From assembly GCF_022829685.1 (NCBI RefSeq), contig NZ_JAKSYE010000117.1:1-53975 (forward strand): a DNA stretch of 53,975 nucleotides, given 5' to 3'. Below the pieces are notes generated by a model. That model was given only the letters and a program-made list of their open reading frames with translations, did no database searches and was not told where the DNA came from. Numbering within the stretch: position 1 is the first letter of the stretch; the number at the start of each line of letters is the position of its first letter. Shown piece after piece: positions 8,528-17,579 of this stretch. This stretch comes from Methylobacterium sp. E-045 (GTDB lineage: Bacteria; Pseudomonadota; Alphaproteobacteria; Rhizobiales; Beijerinckiaceae). The position numbers were made by a program, and so were the translations under genes.

Positions 8528-9184
8528 TTAGAACTCCATGTCGAGTTCTTCGATCTCGTCGGGCTCGGCGGCGGCCGCTTCGGTCCACTCCACCATCAGC
8601 GGCCAGGCCAGGATGGTGTCGCGATAAGCGGCGACCCTGCCCGGCAGTGGGACGCCGTAGGTTTGGAACCGGGTGCAGACCGGGGCGAACATGGCATCGG
8701 CCAGGCTCGGGCGTGTCCCGAACAGGAACGGGCCGTCGTAGCGCGACAGGCAATCCTCGACGATCGTGATGACCCGCTCGATATCGCCCCGGGCGCCGTT
8801 GAAGATCTTGAAATTCGTGTGGCGGGCCCTGAGGTTCATCGGCAGCGCCGAGCGCAGGTTGATGAATCCGCCATGCATCTCGCCCGAGATCGAGCGGCAG
8901 CGCGCCCGGGCCACAGGATCCTTCGGCAGGAAGCCCGCATCGGGATAGGTCTCGTTGAGATACTGGGCGAGGGCCAGGGTGTCCCAGACCTCGATCTCGC
9001 CATGGACGAGGCGGGGCACGAGGAAGGACGGCGACAGGTGCAGTAATTCGGCCCGCGTGGACGCATCGTCGCCGGGCAGGACTTCGGTCTCGAAATCGAG
9101 CCCGGCCATGCGGCAGACCAGCCATCCCCGGAGCGACCACGACGAGTAGTTCCGGCTGGAGATCGTGAGCGTGGCGACCGGCAT
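8528..9184 (-). CDS. Glutathione S-transferase family protein
   Basis: This is a 218-residue two-domain GST. The thioredoxin-like N-terminal domain begins LTISSRNYSSWSLRGWL, where a serine is the likely glutathione-activating residue, and has the cis-Pro and loop FLVPRLVHGEIEVWDTLALAQYL. The helical C-terminal domain contains PFLFGTRPSLADAMFAPV, the conserved folding motif with Asp. I chose ATG at 9184 because AGGGG lies six bases upstream; ATG at 9190 would be too close to it. The substrate is unknown. It is divergent from phaZ. Confidence 0.88.
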   Translation of the reverse strand: MPVATLTISSRNYSSWSLRGWLVCRMAGLDFETEVLPGDDASTRAELLHLSPSFLVPRLVHGEIEVWDTLALAQYLNETYPDAGFLPKDPVARARCRSISGEMHGGFINLRSALPMNLRARHTNFKIFNGARGDIERVITIVEDCLSRYDGPFLFGTRPSLADAMFAPVCTRFQTYGVPLPGRVAAYRDTILAWPLMVEWTEAAAAEPDEIEELDMEF

Positions 9185-9279
9185 GTCCATCCCCTGTTGT
9201 CGTTATCCCCGAATGTCCATGCAGTTCTCGGCCCGGGATCGGCAAGGGACATCCAAGTCTCGTGCCGCGCCGCGCCACC

Positions 9280-9293
9280 TCTCTCGCGAGAGA
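9280..9293. promoter_or_regulatory. Perfect 14-bp palindrome upstream of phaZ and gst
   Basis: TCTCTCGCGAGAGA is a perfect palindrome in the 304-bp space between the divergent GST and PHB depolymerase genes. It is followed by TAAT. The size and position fit a dimeric regulator site. I see no CTGC-GCAG type PhaR site nearby. The rest of 9185-9494 has no gene that I can support. Confidence 0.4.
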
Positions 9294-9494
9294 TAATCCT
9301 TTCCTGTTACGGGGATGGAACAGTGGTGCATTCTCACAACATTTATTCCAGATCGTACTTTGAGCCGATTGCGTTGCCCGCAACCCTGGCCCAGCCTAGC
9401 GGGCCGTGAACGACCGTCCGGAGACGATCCGGCGGCCGTGCACGGCGAAGCGAATGGTTCGCTATCCGATCGTTCGCGCAGGAGTTCGAGCGTC

Positions 9495-10709
9495 ATGCTC
9501 TACGATGCCTTCGAAGTGCAGTCCGACCTCGCCCAGCGCACCCGCTCCTGGGGCAAGCTCGTCCACGATGCCGTATCGCCCTGGGTCGGATCCGGAAACG
9601 CGGCGCCGATGAACTGGTGGTCGGCCGGCGCCCGGATGATGATGCGCGCCGGACTGACCTTCGCCCGCCCCGCCTTCGGCATCGACAGCGTCCGGGTCGG
9701 CAACCGCGAGGTTCCGGTCACCGAGGAAGCGACGTTCTCGACCCCGTTCGGGACGCTGCTGCGCTTCAGGAAGGACATCGATACCGAGCAGCCCAAGGTG
9801 CTCGTGGTGGCGCCGCTCTCGGGCCATTTCGCCACGCTGCTGCGCGGCACGGTGCGCACCCTGCTCGCCGACCACGACGTCTACATCACCGACTGGCACA
9901 ATGCCCGCGACGTGCCCCTGGCCGACGGCCCGTTCGGGTTCGACGACTACGTTGATCACCTGGTGCAGTTCCTCGGCGTGATGGGCGAGGGCTCGCACGT
10001 GGTGGCGGTCTGCCAGCCGGCGGTGCAGGCGCTCGCCGCCGCCGCCGTCATGGCCCAGTCGAAGGACATCGCGCCTCCGCGCAGCATGACGCTCATGGCC
10101 GGGCCGGTGGATTGCCGCATCAGCCCCACCTCGGTGAACAAGCTCGCCACCTCGAAACCGATCGCATGGTTCGAGAAGAACCTCATCGCCACCGTGCCCA
10201 AGCGCCATGCGGGGGCGGGCCGACGGGTCTATCCCGGCTTCATGCAGGTCTCGGCCTTCGTCTCGATGAATGCCAAGCGCCACCAGCAGAGCCATGCCGA
10301 CCTGTTCTGGCACTTCGCCAACGGCGAGACCGACAAGGCCCACCAGATCGAGACCTTCTACGACGAGTATTTCGCCGTCCTCGACCTCGCCGCCGAGTTC
10401 TACATCGAGACCGTCCAGACGGTGTTCCAGGACTACACCCTCGCCAAGAACGAGCTGACCTATCGCGGCAATCCCATCGACATGCGCTCCATCCGCCGGA
10501 CCGCACTGATGACCGTGGAGGGCGAGCGCGACGACATCTGCGCGGTCGGCCAGACGATGGCGGCGCACGATCTCTGCAGCAGCCTTCCCCCGCACATGAA
10601 GAGCCACCACCTCCAGGCGGGCGTCGGCCATTACGGCGTCTTCACCGGCCGCAAGTGGGAGGGGCAGACCTACCCGCTCGTGCGCAACTTCATCCAGTCG
10701 CACGCATGA
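9495..10709 (+). CDS. phaZ: Intracellular polyhydroxyalkanoate depolymerase
   Basis: This protein of 404 residues matches the intracellular PhaZ type that degrades native PHB granules in the cytoplasm. The start MLYDAFEVQSDL, the PLSGHFATLLRGTVRTLL region and VYITDWHNARDVP are typical. The nucleophile is Cys173 in VAVCQPAVQAL, the cysteine version of the lipase box found in this class, and GHYGVFTGRKW near the end supplies the catalytic histidine. I chose ATG at 9495 because AGGAG lies nine bases upstream. The enzyme fits an organism that stores PHB carbon. Confidence 0.93.
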   Translation: MLYDAFEVQSDLAQRTRSWGKLVHDAVSPWVGSGNAAPMNWWSAGARMMMRAGLTFARPAFGIDSVRVGNREVPVTEEATFSTPFGTLLRFRKDIDTEQPKVLVVAPLSGHFATLLRGTVRTLLADHDVYITDWHNARDVPLADGPFGFDDYVDHLVQFLGVMGEGSHVVAVCQPAVQALAAAAVMAQSKDIAPPRSMTLMAGPVDCRISPTSVNKLATSKPIAWFEKNLIATVPKRHAGAGRRVYPGFMQVSAFVSMNAKRHQQSHADLFWHFANGETDKAHQIETFYDEYFAVLDLAAEFYIETVQTVFQDYTLAKNELTYRGNPIDMRSIRRTALMTVEGERDDICAVGQTMAAHDLCSSLPPHMKSHHLQAGVGHYGVFTGRKWEGQTYPLVRNFIQSHA

Positions 10710-10941
10710 GGATGCGGGTCCGGCTCAGGATTTAGCCGAGAGCGGTTGGAACTCGTGTCCGCTTGGTGTATGAGCCTGCCCCAAGTGAGTTTTCAGCGTC
10801 GATTCGAGACCGTCACATACAGGTCCCTCCCTGGAGCGATCCAGGGTATGGGGCTATTGGCGGTTTGCCCTCGTCGGACAGGCGGGGGTGTTCGGAGAGG
10901 GCGCCGTCCGACAAACATACGTCTCTAAAGGATCAAGTCCG

Positions 10942-11250
10942 TTGCAGGTACTCGTTCGCGATAACAACGTCGACCAGGCACTCCGCGTTCTCAAGAAGAA
11001 GATGCAGCGCGAGGGCATCTTCCGCGAGATGAAGCAGCGCAAGGCCTACGAGAAGCCCTCCGTGCGCAAGGCACGCGAGAAGGCCGAGGCCGTGCGCCGC
11101 GCCCGCAAGCAGGCCCGCAAGACCGCCATCCGTGAGGGCCTGATCGCCGCTCCGAAGCCGAAGCCCCGTTTCGGCGCCGGTGCTCCGCGTCGTCCGGGCG
11201 GCTCGCCCTTCGCTCCGAGCGCCGCTCCCTCGACCAACGTCGCCTCGTAA
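10942..11250 (+). CDS. rpsU: 30S ribosomal protein S21, TTG start
   Basis: The conserved S21 start MQVLVRDNNVDQALRVLKKK begins at a TTG codon at 10942, with AAAGGA nine bases upstream; no ATG fits. The basic helical core (REMKQRKAYEKPSVRKARE) is followed by an Ala/Pro/Gly-rich tail ending in SAAPSTNVAS. At 102 residues it is longer than the E. coli protein of about 70, as is usual in Alphaproteobacteria. S21 acts at the 16S anti-Shine-Dalgarno region during initiation. A strong terminator follows directly. Confidence 0.93.
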   Translation: MQVLVRDNNVDQALRVLKKKMQREGIFREMKQRKAYEKPSVRKAREKAEAVRRARKQARKTAIREGLIAAPKPKPRFGAGAPRRPGGSPFAPSAAPSTNVAS

Positions 11251-11291
11251 GGCCAGTCGGCCGGTCCCGCACCGGCCGTCCTTCGATCTCG

Positions 11292-11327
11292 CACGACGCC
11301 CGGCCGCAGATGCGGCCGGGCGTCGTG
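11292..11327 (+). terminator. rpsU terminator, probably bidirectional
   Basis: CACGACGCCCGGCCGC at 11292-11307 pairs with GCGGCCGGGCGTCGTG at 11312-11327, a 16-bp stem with the 4-base loop AGAT. TCGTTT follows. It sits six bases from the stop of the convergent receiver gene, so it can end both transcripts. Confidence 0.85.
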
Positions 11328-11332
11328 TCGTT

Positions 11333-11758
11333 TCAGGCGATGCCCACGGCAGCGGAAGCGTGCTCCGCCTCCACCAGCACGTCGAGGGCGCGCCAGGGCT
11401 TCTGCATGTAGACCGCCTGTTGGGGCAGACGGCCGGTGCTGCGCTCGTCGTAACCCGAGGTCAAGACCATCCGCACGTCGGGCCAGCGCCGTTCCACCGT
11501 CCGCGCCAGGGCGATGCCGTCCATGGCCCCGCCGAGGCGCACGTCCGCAAACAGCAGGGCGACGTTCAGTCCCTTGCGCTCCAGGACGCCGATGGCCGCC
11601 TCGGCGCTGTCACAGGCGATGACGTCGAGATCGGTCTCTTCGAGAATGGCGGTGGCGAGGTCGCGGACCGCCGCATCGTCCTCCACCACGAGGGCGACGG
11701 GCCCATCGATCTGAGGGCGCGATGCGACGCCGTCGGTCGAGCGGATTGTGCGATCCAT
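11333..11758 (-). CDS. Stand-alone response regulator receiver
   Basis: This protein of 141 residues is a single receiver domain: VALVVEDDAAVRDLA holds the acidic pocket, LLFADVRLGG holds the phospho-acceptor Asp, VLTSGY the switch Ser and YMQKPW the conserved Lys. No output domain follows, so it acts through protein contacts, as in phosphorelays. I chose ATG at 11758 because GGAAAG lies seven bases upstream; the longer frame has no receiver-like residues. The CheY-like sequence resembles the receivers fused to or paired with HWE or PAS hybrid kinases in this order. Confidence 0.88.
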   Translation of the reverse strand: MDRTIRSTDGVASRPQIDGPVALVVEDDAAVRDLATAILEETDLDVIACDSAEAAIGVLERKGLNVALLFADVRLGGAMDGIALARTVERRWPDVRMVLTSGYDERSTGRLPQQAVYMQKPWRALDVLVEAEHASAAVGIA

Positions 11759-12156
11759 GAGGTCACTTTCCAAGGATGGGGCCAGGCACGATGCCGGCCC
11801 TGCGGGGCGTCGTGCGCCCGGTCGATGATTCGATTGTGCGGAAGGCTGCGCCGCCGGGCCGGGATCGGCAAGGGCGCCATCCGTCGCCACGGCCATGCGC
11901 CTCCCGCAACGAAATCGCGGGAACCGCCTCAAAGCGGGCTTGGTGACGGCCTATGGGCCGAGTGTGCACGAAATCGAGCGTCTCTGCGCATCGCCTGCGC
12001 AGACGCACAAGGTTCGGGCATGCTGCAATGCATTAACGATCTGTTCACCGCGAAAGATCGAATGTTACAGTTCAACGACCGTCAAGCTGGATCATGGAAC
12101 AGTTTCTGATTCCCGATCCGGGGATGGGTGCCGAAACAGGGGGTTGTTGCTCAGTC
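11759..12156. other. Gene-free divergent intergenic region
   Basis: This 398-bp stretch lies between the receiver gene and the amidotransferase gene. I see no credible coding sequence. The right half (about 11985-12110) is more AT-rich, with CATTAACGATC and GAATGTTACAG, and probably holds the amidotransferase promoter. An imperfect CCCGC/GCGGG stem lies around 11907-11924. Confidence 0.5.
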
Positions 12157-12948
12157 ATGTGCCGCTTTCTCGCCTATAGCGGTGATCCGGTCTTCCTGAC
12201 CGATCTCGTCTGCGCCCCGACGCACTCGCTGGTGCATCAGTCGCTGCACGCCACCGAGGCGAAGACGGAAACCAACGGCGACGGTTTCGGCATCGGCTGG
12301 TACGGCGAGCGGGCCGATCCGGGCCAGTATCGCGACGTCTGCCCGGCCTGGTCGGACGAGAACCTCGTCAACCTCTGCCAGCAGGTCCGCGCGCGGATGT
12401 TCTTCGCCCATGTCCGCGCCTCCACCGGCACGGCCACCACGCGGGCGAACTGCCACCCCTTCGCCCATGGCCGGCACCTGTTCATGCATAACGGCCAGAT
12501 CGGCGGCTACCACCGCATCAAGCGGCGGATCGAGGCCCTGATTCCGGACGCGCTGTATGAAGCACGGCGCGGCACCACCGATTCCGAGGCGATCTTCCTC
12601 CTGGCCCTGGCCAACGGCCTCGCCGAAGACCCGATCGGCGCCATGGCCGAAACCCTCTCCACCGTCCGCGACCTGATGCAGGCCGCCGGCATCACCGAGG
12701 CCCTGCGCTTCACCGCCGTCGTCACCGACGGGGAGACCCTGACCGCCTATCGCTGGGCCTGCGACGGCCGGCCGCCGAGCCTCTATTACCGCCAGACCGA
12801 GACCGGCCTCGTGGTGGTCTCCGAGCCGATCGACGATCGCAAGGACGGCTGGATCGTGATCCCGCGCGGCGGCACCCTGCAGGCGACCCGCGGCGGCGCG
12901 GTGACGGTGAAGGGCGCCGACGAGGCCAGGGTCCGCATCGCCGCCTGA
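12157..12948 (+). CDS. Class II glutamine amidotransferase (YafJ/EgtC-like)
   Basis: The start MCRFLAYSGDP places Cys2 at the N-terminus after Met removal, as needed for an Ntn-type glutaminase; this fixes ATG at 12157. Other family marks are NGDGFGIGWYG, FFAHVRASTGT, NCHPFAHGRHLFMHNGQIGG and TTDSEAIFLL. The protein has 263 residues and no synthetase domain, like YafJ and EgtC. EgtC acts in ergothioneine synthesis, but no egtB or egtD gene is nearby, so the substrate is open. The weak spacing of AGGGGG to the ATG (13 bases) is unusual. Confidence 0.85.
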   Translation: MCRFLAYSGDPVFLTDLVCAPTHSLVHQSLHATEAKTETNGDGFGIGWYGERADPGQYRDVCPAWSDENLVNLCQQVRARMFFAHVRASTGTATTRANCHPFAHGRHLFMHNGQIGGYHRIKRRIEALIPDALYEARRGTTDSEAIFLLALANGLAEDPIGAMAETLSTVRDLMQAAGITEALRFTAVVTDGETLTAYRWACDGRPPSLYYRQTETGLVVVSEPIDDRKDGWIVIPRGGTLQATRGGAVTVKGADEARVRIAA

Positions 12949-13036
12949 GGCCAGCTCGAAAGGGTGCGGCACGAAGGGTTGCGGCGCTGGCGCGAAGGGC
13001 GGACAACCCATGCTCCTGCGAGAGCGTGAGCCGCCG

Positions 13037-14473
13037 ATGACCTATAAGGACGTAGCCCTTCACATCGCCGGGGCCTGGACGCCCGGCTCCGATGCCCGGA
13101 CGATCCCCGTCCTCAACCCCGCCACCGGCGACGCCATCGGCACCGTGGCGGTGGCGACGCGCGACGATCTCGACCGTGCCCTCGAGGCCGCCCGTCGCGG
13201 GTTCGCCGAATGGCGCGGGGTCGCAGCCTTCGATCGCGCCAAGGTGATGCGGCGGGCCGCCGATCTCCTGCGCGCGCGCGTCGACGACATCGCCCGGACG
13301 ATGACCCTGGAACAGGGCAAGCCGCTGGCCGAGGCGCGGGTGGAGACGCTTGCCGCCGCCGACGTCATCGACTGGTTCGCCGAGGAAGGGAAACGCGCCT
13401 ACGGCCGCATCATCCCCGCCCGCCTGCCGGGCGTGACCCAGATGACCTTACGCGAGCCGGTGGGCCCGGTGGCCGCCTTCACGCCCTGGAACTTCCCGAT
13501 CAACCAGGCCGTCCGCAAGCTGTCGGCGGCGCTCTGCACCGGCTGCTCGGTGATCCTGAAGGGGCCGGAGGATACGCCGGCGAGCTGCGCCGAACTCGTC
13601 CGCGCCTTCCTCGATGCCGGTGTGCCGGGTGACGTGCTGTCCCTGGTCTTCGGCGATCCGGCTGAGATCTCGTCCTACCTCATCCCGCATCCGGTCATCG
13701 CCAAGATCTCGTTCACCGGCTCCACCGTGGTGGGCAAGGAGCTCGCGGCCTTGGCCGGGCGCCACATGAAGCGCGTCACCATGGAGCTCGGCGGCCACGC
13801 CCCCGCCCTGGTGTTCGCCGACGCGGATGTGGAGAAGGCCGTCTCGGTGCTCGGCGCCAACAAGTTCCGCAATGCCGGACAGGTCTGCGTCGCACCGACC
13901 CGCTTCCTCGTCCACGATTCCGTCTACGACCGCTTCGTCGAGGGGTTCGTGGCACATGCACGGGGCATCAGGGTGGGCGACGGGCTCGATCCCGAGACCC
14001 GGATGGGGCCGCTGATCCATGCCCGCCGGCGCGAGGCGATGGAATCCCTCGTGGCCGATGCCGTGGCGCAGGGCGCGGAACTCCGCACCGGCGGCAAGCG
14101 CATCGGCAACCGCGGCCATTTCTTCGAACCGACCGTGCTCGCCGAGACCCCGCTCACCGCGCGGATCATGAACGAGGAGCCGTTCGGCCCCGTGGCCCTG
14201 GTCCAGCGCTTCTCCGACGACGAAGCCGCCTTCGAAGAGGCGAACCGACTGCCCTATGGGCTGGCCGCCTACGCCTATACGCGTTCGGCCGCCCGCGCGA
14301 CGGAGATCGCCGCCCGGGTCGAGAGCGGCATGCTCGGCATCAACCATCACGGCCTCGCCTTCCCGGAAACCCCCTTCGGCGGGATCAAGGATTCCGGCTA
14401 CGGCAGCGAGGGCGGCTCCGAGGCGATCGAGGCCTATCTGACGACGAAGTTCGTGAGCCAGGCCAGCGCGTGA
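13037..14473 (+). CDS. NAD(P)-dependent succinate-semialdehyde-type dehydrogenase
   Basis: This is a 478-residue aldehyde dehydrogenase. It has FTPWNFPINQ, the cofactor-binding GSTVVGKEL, the general base Glu250 in TMELGGHAP, and the nucleophile Cys284 in NAGQVCVAPTR. The C-terminus has NHHGLAFPETPFGGIKDSGYG, where the early part matches the GabD-like subgroup rather than betaine-aldehyde enzymes. Substrate assignment within the superfamily is uncertain. Start 13037 gives the family N-terminus; ATG at 13010 adds nine residues. A perfect hairpin follows the stop. Confidence 0.85.
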   Translation: MTYKDVALHIAGAWTPGSDARTIPVLNPATGDAIGTVAVATRDDLDRALEAARRGFAEWRGVAAFDRAKVMRRAADLLRARVDDIARTMTLEQGKPLAEARVETLAAADVIDWFAEEGKRAYGRIIPARLPGVTQMTLREPVGPVAAFTPWNFPINQAVRKLSAALCTGCSVILKGPEDTPASCAELVRAFLDAGVPGDVLSLVFGDPAEISSYLIPHPVIAKISFTGSTVVGKELAALAGRHMKRVTMELGGHAPALVFADADVEKAVSVLGANKFRNAGQVCVAPTRFLVHDSVYDRFVEGFVAHARGIRVGDGLDPETRMGPLIHARRREAMESLVADAVAQGAELRTGGKRIGNRGHFFEPTVLAETPLTARIMNEEPFGPVALVQRFSDDEAAFEEANRLPYGLAAYAYTRSAARATEIAARVESGMLGINHHGLAFPETPFGGIKDSGYGSEGGSEAIEAYLTTKFVSQASA

Positions 14474-14504
14474 GCGCGCACGATCCGGCATGGTCGACAA
14501 GCAA

Positions 14505-14535
14505 AGCGCTCCATGGGGCGAACCCATGGAGCGCT
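14505..14535. terminator. 13-bp terminator hairpin
   Basis: AGCGCTCCATGGG at 14505-14517 pairs with CCCATGGAGCGCT at 14523-14535, with loop GCGAA. It lies between the convergent dehydrogenase and small exported protein genes. No U-tract follows on either strand. Confidence 0.65.
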
Positions 14536-14575
14536 GATGCATGCCCGTGCTTCGGTCCCGCTCAAGGGAGGCACT

Positions 14576-14803
14576 TTAGCGGGTCGCGGGGTCGACGATC
14601 CCAGCGACGATGCGCCGGGTCGCGGGAGCGCGCGAGGTCAGGGACGGCGTGGTGGTCAGCTCCGAGGCCGGACGCACGGCGGCCGTGACGCGGGCCTGCT
14701 CGCGGTAGAGGGTGGGGGTGACGGTGATGAGCTCGTCGGCGGTCGCAATACCGACCAGGGTGGCGGAGGCGAGAGCGGCGAGGACAAGGCTACGAACGGT
14801 CAT
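14576..14803 (-). CDS. Small exported protein of unknown function
   Basis: This 75-residue protein begins MTVRSLVLAALASATLVGIATAD, a clear signal peptide with cleavage after TA-D near residue 22. The mature part of about 53 residues is Thr/Arg-rich (VTPTLYREQARVTAAVRP, APATRRIVAGIVDPATR) and ends at the stop. GAGGG lies nine bases before the ATG. I do not recognise a family. The VDPxTRRIV-like ending loosely resembles DUF1236 tails (see 50763-51173), which may be chance. Confidence 0.6.
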   Translation of the reverse strand: MTVRSLVLAALASATLVGIATADELITVTPTLYREQARVTAAVRPASELTTTPSLTSRAPATRRIVAGIVDPATR

Positions 14804-15001
14804 GATGAGGATCCCTCAGGTGTTCCGGGGCCGATGCCCCGTTTCATGGAGGGATATATTTTGCGACGCACCATCCATCAAACAAATACGATCGATAGAG
14901 GATATCGATATCGTCAATGCCGAAGAACAGTACGTGCTCGCTGAGACGAAGCCGGTCATCCATCCTGCCCCGCCAAGAGACGCACCGGCGCGATCGGCCT
15001 C
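14804..15001. other. Intergenic with 12-bp palindrome
   Basis: The space between the small exported gene and the porin contains GATATCGATATC at 14901-14912, a perfect palindrome in a locally AT-rich patch. It also has a small CGGGGC/GCCCCG stem at 14826-14841 in the leader of the small gene. No gene is seen. Confidence 0.4.
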
Positions 15002-16510
15002 TCAGTAACGCACCGTCGCCCGCAGGCCGAACACGGCGGCGTTCTTGATACGGGCGCCGTTGGGGTCGCGCGGGTTGGGCACACCGCCGCCGGGACGGAA
15101 CACGTACTGAACGTCCGGCTGCACCGTCACGCCCGGTCCGAGGACGGCCTGATAGGTCGCCTCGAGGACCGCCTCGCTGCTGCGCCGGGGCATGTTGGCC
15201 CCGGCCAGCAGGATCGCGTCGGTGTCCAGGCCGCGTGCCGAGTCCGAGATCCGCGCGATGGCGAAGGCGACACCGATCGTGTCGTCGGAGCGGCTCTTGA
15301 AGAGGCCCTTATAGGCGATGCCGGCATCGGCGTAGAGATCCACGATGTTGCGGTCCGAGGGCGCCCCGGAGAGGCGCAGGAACACGCTGGCGCCGTCGTT
15401 CGGATCGTCGGGTTCGCGGTAGATGGTCTGGTCGATGATGCCGTAGAGGCCGCTGTCGCCCCGGAAGCGCCGGGCGATGCCGGTGGTGGACGGATCGGCC
15501 AGCGAGCGCCCGGCAGTGTCGAAGCGCTGGCTGTCGAACCGGCCGAAATGGTGCCAGCCCCCCAACGTCACCGTCCCGGGATCGCCGATATCGCCCTGCG
15601 CGATGTTGTAGGCGTAGGCGGCCTCTGCGATGACCAGGGCGGGATCGTTGGTGCGGAAATTCGTGCCGGTGCGGTTGCGGCGTTGCGGATCGAGATCGCT
15701 GGGGTAAGGCCCCGCCGGATCGCCGTCAAAAATGCCGACCTGCAGGGAGAAGTTCTGGTTGGGCACGTATTTCGCGCGGATCGCCGGCACCGCCAGGGGA
15801 TAGATCGGCCCGCCGCTGGGCAGCACCTCGGCCATGATGTTGGGCCAGCCGAAGGTGGAGTTGATGAACAGCGTACCGGTCTGGCTCACCGCGAACTCGG
15901 TATCGGCCGCGATCTGACCGACCTTCAGTCCGAACTGCCCGTCGAACAGCTTCTGCTCGAGCCAGAGCTCGTAGAGCCGCGACGAGGGCAAGGCCTCGAT
16001 GGCGCTCGCGGTGATGAAATTGTTGACGTAGTAGCGCGACAGGCCGGTGCCGTGGATGAGGTAGAGGTTGGTGTGGAAGGCCGCGCCCTGCCAGCCCGCC
16101 AGCTTTTCGAGGTCGGCATCGAACTGGACGTCGAGGCGACCTTCGACGATGGCGCCGCGCCGCGCACCGCCCGTCGCGTTGCCAAAACTCTCGCCGATAT
16201 AGGTGAGGCTGTACTCGATGCCTTTGGTCTTCAGGAACGAGCGCAGGCCGTAGGGATCGCCATAGGGGCCGAGCTGGTCCTGGATCGAGGTGTTGAGGTT
16301 GGCCGACGGCTTGGCCGAGGTCACCGACTGCGCCACCGACGTCTGCGGATCGCCGCCGGCGCCGCGGGGCGACCCGATGTCGAGCCCCTCCAGCGCCAGA
16401 CGCGCCTGCCGCGCCGCGACTTCGGCGGCGGTCTGGGCAAGGGCTCCCGAAGCGGTGAGGCCCGACAGCAGGGCCACGACGGTCGCGAGAGGAAACGAGC
16501 GGAGCATCAT
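15002..16510 (-). CDS. OprB-type carbohydrate porin
   Basis: The mature protein resembles OprB porins of the outer membrane, which pass sugars. The N-terminal signal (LRSFPLATVVALLSGLTASG then ALAQ) is followed by a spacer and then the barrel domain starting around IEYSLTYIGESFGNATGG. It contains FHTNLYLIHGTGLSRYYVNN and LYELWLEQKLFDGQFGLKVGQ. It ends in an aromatic residue (ATVRY), as outer-membrane barrels do. The start is ATG 16510 or 16507, both next to GAGGG; a start at 16573 would place 21 residues before the signal. Length about 502 residues. Neighbours give no transported substrate. Confidence 0.85.
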   Translation of the reverse strand: MMLRSFPLATVVALLSGLTASGALAQTAAEVAARQARLALEGLDIGSPRGAGGDPQTSVAQSVTSAKPSANLNTSIQDQLGPYGDPYGLRSFLKTKGIEYSLTYIGESFGNATGGARRGAIVEGRLDVQFDADLEKLAGWQGAAFHTNLYLIHGTGLSRYYVNNFITASAIEALPSSRLYELWLEQKLFDGQFGLKVGQIAADTEFAVSQTGTLFINSTFGWPNIMAEVLPSGGPIYPLAVPAIRAKYVPNQNFSLQVGIFDGDPAGPYPSDLDPQRRNRTGTNFRTNDPALVIAEAAYAYNIAQGDIGDPGTVTLGGWHHFGRFDSQRFDTAGRSLADPSTTGIARRFRGDSGLYGIIDQTIYREPDDPNDGASVFLRLSGAPSDRNIVDLYADAGIAYKGLFKSRSDDTIGVAFAIARISDSARGLDTDAILLAGANMPRRSSEAVLEATYQAVLGPGVTVQPDVQYVFRPGGGVPNPRDPNGARIKNAAVFGLRATVRY

Positions 16511-16679
16511 CCCTCGGAGAAAGCGTGTCCCAGGGCGACCGCCCCCCTGACCGTGCTCTATCACGGAGAGCATGACAGGGCTGCAACCGCACCGAGGGAA
16601 CGGGGCGGCCGAGGGCTTTCCCCGTCCGGTGTGTCACGCTGCCCACATCCGCATGGGGCGGCGATGTTCGACGAGCGCC

Positions 16680-17474
16680 TTACCGGCCGGTCCAGTTCGG
16701 GGGACGCTTGGCCAGGAAGGCCTCCATGCCCTCGCGGAAATCGGCGCTGGTGTAGCACATCAGGATGAGGTCATCGTCGGGTCGCTCCGTCGCCTCCTCC
16801 TCGGCGGCGAGCCGACGCAGGCCCTCCTTGGTGGCCCGCAGGGTCAGCGGAGCATGGCCGGCGAGCTGCGTCGCGAGTTCCGTCGCCCTGGCGGCGAGGG
16901 CGGCGGCATCCTCCACCACCTCGCCGACGAGGCCGGCCGAGAGCGCCTCCTCCGCGCCGAACAGACGGGCGGTGAAGATCATGTCCTTCACCCGCGCGGG
17001 ACCGATGAGGCCGGACAAGCGCCGGAGGTTGGACATCGACAGGCAATTGCCCAGGGTCCGCGCGATGGGAAACCCGAAACGGGCGTCGCGCGTGGCGATG
17101 CGCAGGTCGCAGGAGGCGGCGATGGCGGCCCCGCCGCCGGTACAGGCACCTGCGACGGCGGCGATCACGGGCACGCGCAGGCGCTCGAGCGCGCCGAGGA
17201 CCTTGTCCATGAAGCGCTCGTAGCCGAGGGCATCCTCCGCACTGGAGAAGCCACGGAACTGAGCGATGTCGGTGCCGGCGGCGAAGGCCTTCTCGCCGGC
17301 GCCGGTGATGACGACGACCTTGATGCGCTCGTCCGCCTCGATCCTGTCGCAGAGGTCGATGAGGCCCTGATACATCGCGAAGGTCAGGGCGTTGCGCGCC
17401 TGCGGCCGGTTGAGAACGATGCGGGCGATGCCCGCCTCATCGGTGTCGAACAGGATCTCGTCGGTGGCGCTCAT
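16680..17474 (-). CDS. Crotonase-family protein lacking both usual glutamates
   Basis: This 264-residue protein has the crotonase fold marks: NRPQARNALTFAMY, the oxyanion region AAGTDIAQF and GACTGGGAAIAASCDLRIA, then RFGFPIARTLGNCLS. In true enoyl-CoA hydratases the first motif reads GGGxE and the second has PE; here both are replaced (Ala and Ile). A standard hydratase reaction is therefore unlikely; an isomerase, hydrolase or lyase of the superfamily fits better. It begins at ATG 17474, has normal length and sits upstream of the porin on the same strand. Substrate unknown. Confidence 0.8.
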   Translation of the reverse strand: MSATDEILFDTDEAGIARIVLNRPQARNALTFAMYQGLIDLCDRIEADERIKVVVITGAGEKAFAAGTDIAQFRGFSSAEDALGYERFMDKVLGALERLRVPVIAAVAGACTGGGAAIAASCDLRIATRDARFGFPIARTLGNCLSMSNLRRLSGLIGPARVKDMIFTARLFGAEEALSAGLVGEVVEDAAALAARATELATQLAGHAPLTLRATKEGLRRLAAEEEATERPDDDLILMCYTSADFREGMEAFLAKRPPNWTGR

Positions 17475-17579
17475 GCGGGGGTCCCATGCCGGACCGGCCG
17501 AGAATCGGCCCGTCCGATACAGGTCTTGCCCATCCCGGCCGCTTTGGGCAACCACCGCCGGCAGAGCGCCCCGGCATCG

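Noticed and set aside
13010..14473. Betaine-aldehyde or generic aldehyde dehydrogenase
   Set aside because: The C-terminal NHHGLAFPETPFGG pattern points to the succinate-semialdehyde subgroup, though certainty is limited.
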